DNA of 26,928 bases from an uncultured Faecalibacterium sp. (GCA_934525735.1 CAKSZM010000018.1:1-26928), one strand, 5' to 3'. Numbered from the stretch's first letter, positions 1 through 7,233 are shown. The notes: a model not told the origin generated them from the letters alone. A program made the numbers and translations.

Positions 1-146
1 TTATTTTCTCTGTTTTGTCAAAAGTCACTTTTTCTGTGCAGAATGCACAATCCGTTTCCATTTTGCGGGTGGAAAACTCCCCCCGCCCTGCTCTGGCAGA
101 GGTAGTATGGGCCGGGCAGCGCCGGTTTATACCTGTATTATATAGG

Positions 147-185
147 GCAAAGCCCCGGAGGGCATCACGCTTTCCGGGGCTTTGC
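147..185 (-). terminator. Terminator-like hairpin downstream of rqcH
   Basis: A perfect 13-bp stem (147-159 with 173-185, core GCAAAGCCCCGGA) lies 8 bases past the rqcH stop. On the minus strand it is not followed by a clean U-run. On the plus strand a T-rich stretch (190-201) follows. It may therefore work better in the other direction, or need Rho. A perfect TATAAT (minus strand, 137-142) lies just beyond the stem and could be the -10 of a gene left of the window, but I find no good -35. I see no supportable gene in 1-192. Confidence 0.6.
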
Positions 186-192
186 ATCGTTT

Positions 193-1947
193 TTACTTTT
201 TCTTCAGCTGTTCGGCCAGACCGTCACGCGGGGTGACGTAGACGGTGGTGTATACCTCATACAGCACCATGCCTGGCTTTGCGCCGTTGGCTTTCCAGAT
301 GTTCTTCACCTCGGTGGTGTCCACAGCCACTTTTGCGCCGGTACCCGCCTTGTAGGTGCTGGAATAGATGACCGCCAGCTCGGCGGCTTCCTGCTTCGTG
401 CTGTCCGGGATATCCTCGCCCCGGCTCATGACCACGACGTGGCTGCCGGGGGCCTTCTGAACATGGAACCACAGGTCCTTGCCCCGGGCGGTGTGGAGGG
501 TGAGCTTGTCGTTCTGGGCGTTGTTGCGGCCTATCAGGATCTCGAAGCCGTCGCTGGACGTGAAGCGGAGGAAGTCGGCGGGCTTCTGGCGTTTGTCGCG
601 CTGCTTGTAGTATTTCAGATAGCCCTGACTCTTCAGTTCGGCTCGGATCTCGTTGAGCGCGGCTTCGCCGGAGGCGCTTTCCACCTCGTAAAGAACCGTT
701 TCCAGATAGGCGATCTCCTTTTCACCCTCTGCCAGCAGATCTACCAGCATCCGGGCAGCGGTCTGCTTCTTCTTGTAGTTCTTGAAGAAGTTCTGCGCGT
801 TCTGGCTGGGGCTGAACCGCAGGTCCAGCGGGATGGTCACCTCTTTGCCTTCATCGTACCAGTTGGGTACCGTGATGCTCTTCATGCCCTTTTCGGCCAG
901 ATAGAGGTTTGCCGAGAGCAGCTCGCCGTACAGACGCAACTTTTCGCTCTTGCCGCTGGCGGCAAGCTCTTCCTGCCGGGCCGCCTGCTTGCGGACGGCG
1001 CGCTCGTACATGTTGTGCACGGCCTTGTGCAGTTCCTTGCTCTTGGTGCGCAGGCGTTCGGCGCGGTCCTTCTCGGCGTAGTAGCCTTCCAGCATCGCGT
1101 TGAAGGACGGCCATTCCTTAATAATATATTGTTCGCCGTACTGCTGCGGGCGGAAGAAGGTGTACTCGATGGGCTTGCCGTCCGGGTCGGTGACGCTGCA
1201 GGGGCAGCCGCCCTTGTCGTGCTCTTCCTTCAGCTCGTCGATGGAAGCCATCAGGCGGCGCTTCTGCTCCTCGGTCAGTTCGTTTGCGGGCAGGTGCTCG
1301 CCGTCAAAGGCGCGCCATGCAGCTTCCCGGCAGACCACCGGGCCGACACCGGCCACGGTCTTGTTCAGGGCATCCGCCACGGGCAGATCCCGCTGGCAGG
1401 CCGCCGCCACGATGGATGCAGAACTCACCTGCAGAAAATCCGGCCGGGCAGGTTTGGGCGGGGTAGTATAGGGCAGGCCCGGCAGCAGCTGCCGGACATC
1501 GCTGTCCTCAAAATCCACCCGCTTGAGCGCATCGATGATCTTGCCGTTCTGTACCAGCACCAGATTGGAGTAACGGCCCATCAGCTCGGCGCACAGCGTA
1601 TTGCGCACAAGGTCGCCCATCTCGTTGGTGCACTGGAAGTCGAAATAGACAATGCGGTCGCCCGGCTCCATGTGTACATCCAGCAGTTTTCCGCCGGTCA
1701 GATGCTTGCGCATCAGCATACAGAAAGAGGGCGGTGTCTCCGGGTTTTCGAAGCTTTCTTCGGTCAGGCAGACCCGGGCCGAACCGCTGCGGGCCGACAG
1801 CAGCAGCGCGTAGGTATCCGTGCGGGTACGCAGGGTGATGACCAGCTCATCGCGGGTCGGTTCAAACAGTTTTGCGATCTTGGCATCGGTCAGGGTGCTT
1901 TTCAGTTCCCGGGCCGTCAGTTCCAGTGTCGCGGCATCCAATGCCAT
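193..1947 (-). CDS. rqcH: RqcH, NFACT-family ribosome quality control protein (often annotated fibronectin-binding protein)
   Basis: 584 aa. RqcH binds stalled 50S subunits carrying peptidyl-tRNA and recruits tRNA-Ala to add C-terminal alanine tails, marking the nascent chain for degradation. The order of domains is visible: NFACT-N (about 1-180), helix-hairpin-helix-like segment (about 180-230), long charged coiled coil (about 280-430), and NFACT-R with motifs such as GRNNAQND and DLWFHVQKAPGSHVVV near 455-500. Residues D97 and R98 fall in GDRIV, matching the Asp-Arg pair known to be needed for alanine tailing in Bacillus RqcH. The ATG at 1947 has GAGGT upstream. The gene starts 18 bases after the nif3-like stop, so it is the last gene of the operon. 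Length is usual for the family. The 'fibronectin-binding' label is historical; the ribosome role is better established. Confidence 0.93.
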   Translation of the reverse strand: MALDAATLELTARELKSTLTDAKIAKLFEPTRDELVITLRTRTDTYALLLSARSGSARVCLTEESFENPETPPSFCMLMRKHLTGGKLLDVHMEPGDRIVYFDFQCTNEMGDLVRNTLCAELMGRYSNLVLVQNGKIIDALKRVDFEDSDVRQLLPGLPYTTPPKPARPDFLQVSSASIVAAACQRDLPVADALNKTVAGVGPVVCREAAWRAFDGEHLPANELTEEQKRRLMASIDELKEEHDKGGCPCSVTDPDGKPIEYTFFRPQQYGEQYIIKEWPSFNAMLEGYYAEKDRAERLRTKSKELHKAVHNMYERAVRKQAARQEELAASGKSEKLRLYGELLSANLYLAEKGMKSITVPNWYDEGKEVTIPLDLRFSPSQNAQNFFKNYKKKQTAARMLVDLLAEGEKEIAYLETVLYEVESASGEAALNEIRAELKSQGYLKYYKQRDKRQKPADFLRFTSSDGFEILIGRNNAQNDKLTLHTARGKDLWFHVQKAPGSHVVVMSRGEDIPDSTKQEAAELAVIYSSTYKAGTGAKVAVDTTEVKNIWKANGAKPGMVLYEVYTTVYVTPRDGLAEQLKKK

Positions 1948-1965
1948 GTGTGTTACCTCGTTCTA

Positions 1966-2742
1966 TTATAAATAAGTATAGGAATCTTTATTGGCTGTGC
2001 TCACCAGCACTTCCAGCTCCGGCAGAGCGGCGCGCAGTTTATCGGCTACAGCGGCCGTCACCGGGAACTCCGTTGCGTAGTGCCCCGCCACAATGAGCGA
2101 AAGGCCCAGCCGCCTTGCATCGATGGCGTGATGGTGGTTGGCTTCACCGGTCAGCAGGCAATCAGCGCCCATGGCAATGGCTTCCTCAAACAGGCTGCCG
2201 CCGGCACCGCTGATGACCGCCAGCCGCCTCACATAGCCGCCGTTATCCACCAGTTTGATCTGTACTGCCGGGCCTTCTTCCGGCGGATTGCACCGGGCAG
2301 AAAGCTCTTTTTGCACCTGGTAGGCAAGGCCCTTTACCGAGTTCCAATCGATCTCGCCCACGCGGCCGCAGCCGTTCGCAAATGTCTCCATCTTCCGCAT
2401 ATGGAAGATGTGTGCCAGCACTTCATTGACGCCGCCCTCGGCGGCATCCAGATTGGTGTGCATGCAGACTGCTGAAATGCCTGCCTGCACCAGCTGGAAC
2501 GGCACATCCTGCGGACTGAGTTTCTTCAAGGGTGAAAAGATCACCGGGTGATGAGAGACGATGGCTTCGCAGTGCTTTTCTGCAGCCTCTGCCACCACTT
2601 CCGGGGTGATGTCCAGCGCCACCAGCACCCGGCGCACTTCGCCGCCGCAATCCACCAGAAGGCCGGGGTTATCCCAGTGTTCGGCCAGCTCCAGCGGAGC
2701 GATCTGTTTCATTGCATTATAAAGCTGATTGATTGTTATCAT
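1966..2742 (-). CDS. Nif3-like dinuclear metal centre protein (DUF34, YqfO family, short form)
   Basis: 258 aa. Metal ligands typical of the Nif3/DUF34 fold are visible: H64-H65 in SHHPV, H95 and D99 in HTNLDA, and H221 and E225 in AGHYATE near the C terminus. The protein lacks the PII-like insert of the longer Bacillus YqfO (about 370 aa), so it is the short form. The family is a toroidal hexamer with two metals per subunit. Its cellular substrate is not settled; a GTP cyclohydrolase type 1 label in databases is weakly supported. The ATG overlaps the trmK stop (ATGA at 2739-2742), so translation is probably coupled. The trmK-nif3 pairing (yqfN-yqfO) is a conserved neighbourhood in Firmicutes. 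The ribosome site GAGGAC (2751-2756) touches the edge of the repeat at 2756-2887. Confidence 0.9.
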   Translation of the reverse strand: MITINQLYNAMKQIAPLELAEHWDNPGLLVDCGGEVRRVLVALDITPEVVAEAAEKHCEAIVSHHPVIFSPLKKLSPQDVPFQLVQAGISAVCMHTNLDAAEGGVNEVLAHIFHMRKMETFANGCGRVGEIDWNSVKGLAYQVQKELSARCNPPEEGPAVQIKLVDNGGYVRRLAVISGAGGSLFEEAIAMGADCLLTGEANHHHAIDARRLGLSLIVAGHYATEFPVTAAVADKLRAALPELEVLVSTANKDSYTYL

Positions 2743-3542
2743 TTTTTAACGTCCTCGCCCTCTCCGTCTTTGCTTTGCAAATCCACCTCTCCCAAGGGGA
2801 GAGACCTTGGCAGTCCATGCAAAGTTCTCGGTTTCGCCAGAGGCCCTCCCTTTGGGAGAGCTGACTGCGGAGCAGTCTGAGAGGGCGTATTTTCCTTCAA
2901 AATCGCATCGATCTCTTCTGCCAGCGGGGTGCCGTCCGGCACACCGAGACGCATCCGGGGCAGTTTTGCTTTCTGCCATGCGGCATAGCCTGCGCCCTCG
3001 AGCCACTTTCCGGTGCCGCCGAACAGGCATTCCGCAAAGGCCGGTTCCCGGGTCTCGCCAGTATATTCTGCCGCCATTACGGCATACCAGCGGCCAGCCG
3101 CCTGCACCGGCCGGTCGGCAACGAACGAAAAACCGTGCTCCCACAGCCAGCGGCGCAGTGCATCGTGGCGGGTGGTCGGGATCATGATGATGCGCGGCCC
3201 GCCCTTGCAGAATACCCATGGGGCTTTCTCTAAGATCTCCCACGTCGTCTGCGCCGAGACCCCCGCCAGCACGATGCTGCCCACTTCGTTTTCGGACAAC
3301 ACAGAAAGACCGTCGCCGAGCCGAAGCTCAGCGCGGTCCTGACAATCTGCATGTTCCAGCGTCTGCTTTGCCTTGGCCAGCGGGCCGGGGCGCAGATCGG
3401 CCCCGATAACCTTCGGGTATTTCCCCGAAGCGGCCAGCACGACCGTCAGCTTGCCATGATCGCAGCCGATGTCCGCCACCGGCTGCCCGGGGCGCACCAG
3501 CTCGGCCGCTGCAGCGAGACGCGCATCCAGTACGGGCAGCAC
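2739..3542 (-). CDS. trmK: TrmK-like tRNA (adenine-22-N1) methyltransferase, divergent, with repeat-derived C terminus
   Basis: 267 aa from a GTG that directly follows the TAA of the DUF1858 gene. TrmK methylates N1 of A22 in tRNA. The SAM-binding loop VADIGCDHGKL (22-32) and the acidic strand-2 residue D49 are clear, and length to about residue 215 fits the family plus its helical tail. Two motifs that are usually strongly conserved are altered: the AGMGG segment reads AGVSA (93-97), and the LQPN segment reads MIPT (120-123). Residues 219-262 are encoded by a MITE-like repeat (2756-2887), giving a Pro/Gly/Ser-rich tail with no family counterpart. The stop still overlaps the next ATG. Membership of COG2384 is secure. 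Whether it is an active m1A22 enzyme is less sure, given the altered motifs. Confidence 0.8.
   Translation of the reverse strand: MLPVLDARLAAAAELVRPGQPVADIGCDHGKLTVVLAASGKYPKVIGADLRPGPLAKAKQTLEHADCQDRAELRLGDGLSVLSENEVGSIVLAGVSAQTTWEILEKAPWVFCKGGPRIIMIPTTRHDALRRWLWEHGFSFVADRPVQAAGRWYAVMAAEYTGETREPAFAECLFGGTGKWLEGAGYAAWQKAKLPRMRLGVPDGTPLAEEIDAILKENTPSQTAPQSALPKGGPLAKPRTLHGLPRSLPLGEVDLQSKDGEGEDVKK
2756..2887. repeat. MITE-like palindromic repeat, copy 1, inside the trmK 3' end
   Basis: A 132-bp element bounded by perfect 9-bp inverted ends (CGCCCTCTC at 2756-2764 and its complement at 2879-2887). It contains a series of smaller hairpins: CTCTCCCAAGGGGAGAG, CTCCCTTTGGGAGAG and GACTGCGGAGCAGTC. 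The same order of parts, in the same orientation, recurs at 12042-12172, including the shared CCTT(T)GGCAG block. It encodes no transposase. It is open in the trmK frame, so it adds 44 codons rather than truncating the gene. Confidence 0.8.
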
Positions 3543-3797
3543 TTATGCCTTCTTTGCTGCCAGATGCTCGTTCAGCTTTTCGATCAGCTCGTCGCAGTCC
3601 ACACCATGAACTTCGCATGCCTCTTCGATGCTCTCGCCGCGGGAAGCGGGGCAGCCCAGGCAGTGCATGCCGATCTCCATGAAGTAGGGAGCGGTGGTCT
3701 GGTCCATGTCCAGGATGTCGCCAATGATGGTCTCACGGGTCACCTGCTTGGGAGCCTTGTCTTCGTTCTTCTTGAGCATATTGAAAATATCAAACAT
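3543..3797 (-). CDS. DUF1858 domain protein (small redox-disulfide type)
   Basis: 84 aa. The C-terminal 60 residues match the DUF1858 domain: TIIGDILDMD, then PYFMEIGMHCLGCP carrying a C-x2-C pair, then GESIEEACEVHGVD. Such domains occur alone or with hybrid-cluster and iron-sulphur repair (RIC/ScdA) proteins and are assumed to do thiol or redox chemistry; no reaction is proven. The first 20 residues are a Lys-rich extension. It is the first gene of the operon with trmK, nif3-like and rqcH, and its TAA abuts the trmK GTG. The ATG at 3797 has AGAAAGGAA upstream. Function in this operon is unknown. Confidence 0.88.
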   Translation of the reverse strand: MFDIFNMLKKNEDKAPKQVTRETIIGDILDMDQTTAPYFMEIGMHCLGCPASRGESIEEACEVHGVDCDELIEKLNEHLAAKKA

Positions 3798-3853
3798 GAT
3801 GTTTTTCCTTTCTGTATGGGGGTCTTTTGCGGTAAAACCTACCGTCTTTCTAT

Positions 3854-3883
3854 ACTATACCCCAAACCATGCCTGTTTTGCAA
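3854..3883 (-). promoter_or_regulatory. Promoter of the DUF1858-trmK-nif3-rqcH operon
   Basis: Minus-strand TTGCAA (3878-3883), 18-bp spacer, TATAGT (3854-3859). The predicted start is near 3847. The first bases of the transcript would form a hairpin CGGTA-loop-TACCG (3830-3844) before the ribosome site. Confidence 0.6.
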
Positions 3884-3899
3884 GTATCTGCGGGCAAAA

Positions 3900-4778
3900 T
3901 CAATGTTCTGCCTTGTAATCCTTTTCCAGCGAGAAACCGCGGCCACTCACCTCGGTGACATGGCTCACGATCATAAAACAGGCCGGGTCGATGGCATGGG
4001 CCAGCTTTTCCAGCTTGGGCAGCTGTCGGTTGGAAATGATGCTCAGCAGCACCTGTTCGCTGTCCCGGCTGTAGCCGCCCTCGCCGTGCAGAATGGTCAC
4101 ACCGCGGTCCAGCTCCGAGAAGATGGTCTGCCGGATCTCGTCGGCATACTCGCTGATGATCTTCACCTCGGTGCGGGTGGTGCCGAAGATGAGTACCTTG
4201 TCCAGCACAGTGGTGTACACGATGACCAGCACGATGCCGTACAGGCACTGCTGCAGCGGGCTGAACGCCGCCTGCACCGCCAGAATGATCAGGTCGAACA
4301 CCATCATGGTCGCCGACACCGGCAGGTGGAACCACTTGTTGAGCACCAGCGGAGGGATATCCATGCCGCCGGTGGAAGCGCCCGCCCGGATGGTGATGCC
4401 CAGCGAGATGCCCACGCCCAGACCCGCAAAGATGGTGTTCAGAACTAGATCATCGGTCAGGACAAAATCGCCCACCACGTGCTCCCACAGCGCCAGAAAC
4501 ATGGGGCTGAGGATGGTGCTGGCAATGGTGGTGAGGGCAAACCGGCGGCCCAACACGATCCAGCCCAGCACCAGCATACTGATGTTGATGACGAACAGTA
4601 CCCCGGACACCGGCAGCCCCAGCGCACGGTTGACGCCCAGCGCAATGCCGGTGGCGCCGCCGGTGATGAGGCCGGACGGCACAAGGAACAGCACGACCGT
4701 CAGCGCATACAGCGCGTTGCCCGCGATGATGGACAGCGAGTTGAACGCGATCTGCTGCTTATATGAAAGCTTTATCAT
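3900..4778 (-). CDS. YitT family membrane protein (DUF161 plus DUF2179)
   Basis: 292 aa from the ATG at 4778, which follows GGGAGA at a good distance. A longer upstream reading frame would begin inside the preceding terminator and promoter, so I reject it. The N-terminal two thirds have five or six hydrophobic helices (AFNSLSIIAGNALYAL onward, with GLITGGATGIALG and AGASTGGMDIPPLVLNK, typical of YitT). The last 85 residues are a soluble DUF2179 domain (TRTEVKIISEYADEI, GVTILHGEGGYSR). DUF2179 is thought to be a ligand-binding regulatory domain. The transport substrate of the family is unknown. The gene has its own promoter and is probably monocistronic. Confidence 0.9.
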   Translation of the reverse strand: MIKLSYKQQIAFNSLSIIAGNALYALTVVLFLVPSGLITGGATGIALGVNRALGLPVSGVLFVINISMLVLGWIVLGRRFALTTIASTILSPMFLALWEHVVGDFVLTDDLVLNTIFAGLGVGISLGITIRAGASTGGMDIPPLVLNKWFHLPVSATMMVFDLIILAVQAAFSPLQQCLYGIVLVIVYTTVLDKVLIFGTTRTEVKIISEYADEIRQTIFSELDRGVTILHGEGGYSRDSEQVLLSIISNRQLPKLEKLAHAIDPACFMIVSHVTEVSGRGFSLEKDYKAEH

Positions 4779-4811
4779 CTTTTGTCTCCCATTCTTGAAT
4801 TTCTTTCTTCT

Positions 4812-4840
4812 ATGATAACGAAAAATTCCGCGTTTATCAA
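4812..4840 (-). promoter_or_regulatory. Promoter of the YitT gene, embedded in the upstream terminator
   Basis: Minus-strand TTGATA (4835-4840), exact 17-bp spacer, TATCAT (4812-4817). The -35 box begins at the base of the loop of the terminator hairpin of the PII-like gene, and the terminator T-run lies in the spacer. The predicted start is near 4805, leaving a short leader before the ATG at 4778. Confidence 0.65.
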
Positions 4841-4865
4841 GGCTTTTGCCCTCAAAACGCGGAAT
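4821..4865 (-). terminator. Terminator of the DUF1538/PII-like operon
   Basis: A perfect 11-bp stem, AAACGCGGAAT (4855-4865) with 4825-4835, followed on the minus strand by a run of T (4821-4825). A shorter T-run flanks the other side, so it may work in both directions. It overlaps the promoter of the next gene. Confidence 0.85.
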
Positions 4866-4893
4866 ATTTTTATCCAAAATTACGTTCAGTTGT

Positions 4894-5595
4894 TTACTGA
4901 GCTGAAGTTTCCGCTGCCGGTTCTTCCTCTTCCAGCAGGCGCAGACCGGCGGTATCCGTCACCGGGAGCGAAAAGACGATGGCTCCCGCCTTCGGCCCGG
5001 CCCCGTCCATGATGGCCTTCATGATACGGTTCTTTTCCGGTGTACGGACCACAATGAGCACCAGTTCCTTCTCGTTGACCAGCTCCATGCCAAGGAAGCG
5101 GGAAGCTCCTTCCATGCCGGTGCCTTTTGCATGGATGACCGTGCCGCCGCCTGCCCCGGCCGCCCGGGCGGCGTCCATGATGGAGCCGGTATAGCCCTGA
5201 TTGGCAATGGCCAGCAGCAGTTCGTAACGGGTATCCTTCAAGGTGCTCTCCTCCTTCCAGGTCAGGGGCTGGTGCTCGGTGAGGAACATCAAAGCCTGTT
5301 TGCCGCCGATGCTGCTCAGCGGCACGGTGAACGCGATGCCGGTGCCCGGCACATCGATGCGCATCTCCCGGCGCAGGTCCCGCCGGATATCCCGCCAGGT
5401 CTGCGCCGTGACCGCAGCCATCAGCACAGCTTTCTCGGTCCGCTCCAGCCCCAGCGTAGAGAGTGTCTCCTGCACAGCGGTGCCGGAGCCGACCGTGCGC
5501 AGCGTGACTGTGACGCCGTGGCGCTCGTACAGCTGTGCAAATCCGTCGGCGGAACGGCGGTCCGTGATGGTAAGCATCCAGAATAAAGCGCTCAT
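4894..5595 (-). CDS. Tandem PII-like signalling protein paired with DUF1538
   Basis: 233 aa, no membrane segments. Two PII (GlnB-like) ferredoxin-fold units can be traced. The first (about 1-110) is degenerate: MLTITDRRSADGFAQLYERHG, then VLMAAVTAQTWRDIRRDLRR. The second (about 118-215) is closer to the family: YELLLAIANQGYTGSIMDAA, GAGGGTVIHAKGT as T-loop region, then LVLIVVRTPEKNRIMKAIMD. It follows the DUF1538 gene by 12 bases; the strong site AAGGAGGAG overlaps that gene's stop, so the two are co-expressed. Classical PII proteins bind ATP/ADP and 2-oxoglutarate and gate transporters or enzymes. PII-like relatives bind other ligands. By inference it regulates the DUF1538 membrane protein. 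The ligand is unknown, and I do not call it glnB. Confidence 0.85.
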   Translation of the reverse strand: MSALFWMLTITDRRSADGFAQLYERHGVTVTLRTVGSGTAVQETLSTLGLERTEKAVLMAAVTAQTWRDIRRDLRREMRIDVPGTGIAFTVPLSSIGGKQALMFLTEHQPLTWKEESTLKDTRYELLLAIANQGYTGSIMDAARAAGAGGGTVIHAKGTGMEGASRFLGMELVNEKELVLIVVRTPEKNRIMKAIMDGAGPKAGAIVFSLPVTDTAGLRLLEEEEPAAETSAQ

Positions 5596-5607
5596 GCCGT
5601 CTCCTCC

Positions 5608-7155
5608 TTACAGCTCAATGATCTCGTCATCCTGCCAGCCGGCAAACACCGCGGCAGCCGTCTGCGTCTGCGGGCGTTCTGCCCGGCGGATGCGCAGCTG
5701 CGCCGCAAGCCCCATGAGCTGCACCGTGATGAGCGGCGTCATGGCCACCATGGCCACCACGCCGAATGCGTCGGTCACAATATTGCCGCCCACCGCCGTA
5801 CAGGTGCCCTGCGCCAGCGGCAGCAGAAATGTCGCCGTCATGGGGCCGGAGGCAACGCCGCCCGCGTCAAAGGCAATGGCAGTGTACAATTTGGGCACCA
5901 CAAAGGAGATGCCGATGGCAACCGCATAGCCCGGCACGAGAAACCACAGAATGGAGATCCCGGTGAGCACCCGCACCATGGCCAGCCCCACCGAAATGGA
6001 CACGCCTGCCGAAAGCGCCATGCCCATGGCCTGCGCTGAGACGGCGCCGTCGGTCACTTCCTCCACCTGTTTGTTCAGCACATAGACCGCCGGCTCAGCT
6101 TTTACAATGAAGTAGCCGATGATCATCCCAATGGGGATGATCACCCAGCGGTAGCTCTGCCCCGCCAGCACCTGTCCCAGATAATTACCCGCCGGCATAA
6201 ATCCTACATTTGCTCCGGTGAGGAACAGCACCAGCCCGATGTACGTATAGCCAAGACCCACCCCGATGCGGCCAAGCGAACGGCGGTCCATCTGCAGGGC
6301 AACGAGCTGAAACACCCCGAACAGCACCATGATGGGCAGCAGCGAGAGTGCGATCTCCTTTAAATAAGTAGGCAGACCCTCGCAGAACAGCCGCCACAGC
6401 TCCACCGAATCTTCCACCTGCGGCATCACCGGCGGGATGTAGGTGCTGTCCGACGCGCGGAACGCGATGCCGAGGATCAGCACCGCCAGAATGGGACCAA
6501 TGGAGCACATGGCCACCAGACCAAAGCTGTCATCCGCCGCGTGGCGGTCGCCGCGGATGGCCGAGACGCCCACGCCCAGCGCCATGATGAAGGGCACCGT
6601 CATGGGGCCGGTGGTCACGCCGCCGGAATCGAACGCCACAGCGAGGAACTCCTTCGGCACCACCGCCGCCAGCGCAAAGAGGATGCCGTAGAACAGCACC
6701 AGCAGCTTCGGCAGCGGAATGCCCAGCAGCATTCGCAGAAAAGCGAACACGAGAAACAGGCCCACGCCCGCCGCCACCGAGAGGATGAGCACCCGATTGG
6801 GGATGGAGGGCACCTGATTGGCCAGCACCTGCAGATCCGGCTCTGAGATGGTGATGAGGAACCCCAGCAGAAACCCGACGCCGAGGATCACCGGCAGCCT
6901 GCGGCTTCTGGTCAGAACGGCACCCACCCGTTCGCCCATGGGGGTCATGCTCATTTCCGCGCCCAGCGTAAAAAACATGATGCCCGCCGCGATCATGGCG
7001 GCACCCAGCAGAAAGCACAACAGGATGCTGGGCGACACCGGCGCAATGGTAAAGCAGAGCACCAGCACGATGGCCGTGATGGGAAGCACCGCCTGCAGTG
7101 CTTCCAGCAGTTTTTCCCACAGTTTGGGCAGAGATGCTTTCAGGATGGTGTCCAC
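5608..7155 (-). CDS. DUF1538 family integral membrane protein (putative transporter), internally duplicated
   Basis: 515 aa from a GTG at 7155, preceded by AGAAAGG. The frame is open up to an ATG at 7233, but that codon lies in the -35 box of the promoter found here, so the shorter start is preferred; other near-cognate starts a few codons on are possible. There are about 12 hydrophobic helices. The two halves repeat the same signatures: SEPD (near 104) and AEPA (near 353); FDSGGVTTGPMT (near 175) and FDAGGVASGPMT (near 429); DSFGLVAM and DAFGVVAM. This is the hallmark of a duplicated DUF1538 protein. The inverted or direct duplication, paired acidic and Gly-Gly motifs suggest a substrate pore. 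Substrate and mechanism are unknown. It is co-transcribed with the PII-like gene. Confidence 0.88.
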   Translation of the reverse strand: MDTILKASLPKLWEKLLEALQAVLPITAIVLVLCFTIAPVSPSILLCFLLGAAMIAAGIMFFTLGAEMSMTPMGERVGAVLTRSRRLPVILGVGFLLGFLITISEPDLQVLANQVPSIPNRVLILSVAAGVGLFLVFAFLRMLLGIPLPKLLVLFYGILFALAAVVPKEFLAVAFDSGGVTTGPMTVPFIMALGVGVSAIRGDRHAADDSFGLVAMCSIGPILAVLILGIAFRASDSTYIPPVMPQVEDSVELWRLFCEGLPTYLKEIALSLLPIMVLFGVFQLVALQMDRRSLGRIGVGLGYTYIGLVLFLTGANVGFMPAGNYLGQVLAGQSYRWVIIPIGMIIGYFIVKAEPAVYVLNKQVEEVTDGAVSAQAMGMALSAGVSISVGLAMVRVLTGISILWFLVPGYAVAIGISFVVPKLYTAIAFDAGGVASGPMTATFLLPLAQGTCTAVGGNIVTDAFGVVAMVAMTPLITVQLMGLAAQLRIRRAERPQTQTAAAVFAGWQDDEIIEL

Positions 7156-7204
7156 CGCCTTTCTCTGTGTCCATTTTGTACATTTTTGTTTAAAGTATAT
7201 TGAC

Positions 7205-7233
7205 AGTATACAAAGAAAAAGCCGCCCCGTCAA
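7205..7233 (-). promoter_or_regulatory. Promoter of the DUF1538/PII-like operon, embedded in a terminator
   Basis: Minus-strand TTGACG (7228-7233), exact 17-bp spacer, TATACT (7205-7210). The -35 sits in the loop of the GltD-like gene's terminator, and that terminator's T-run forms part of the spacer. The predicted start is near 7198, about 43 bases before the GTG at 7155. Confidence 0.7.

Noticed and set aside
15..236. A 73-codon plus-strand frame at the left edge.
   Set aside because: It has no good ribosome site, no recognisable motif, crosses the hairpin at 147-185 and overlaps the rqcH end.
439..1971. A 510-codon plus-strand frame opposite rqcH.
   Set aside because: It lies antisense to a gene with full NFACT domains; the composition is that of a reverse-strand shadow, and no start signal is seen.
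2756..2887. Repeat clusters as a CRISPR array.
   Set aside because: There are no regular direct repeats with unique spacers; the structure is a nested palindrome with terminal inverted repeats, and no cas genes are present.
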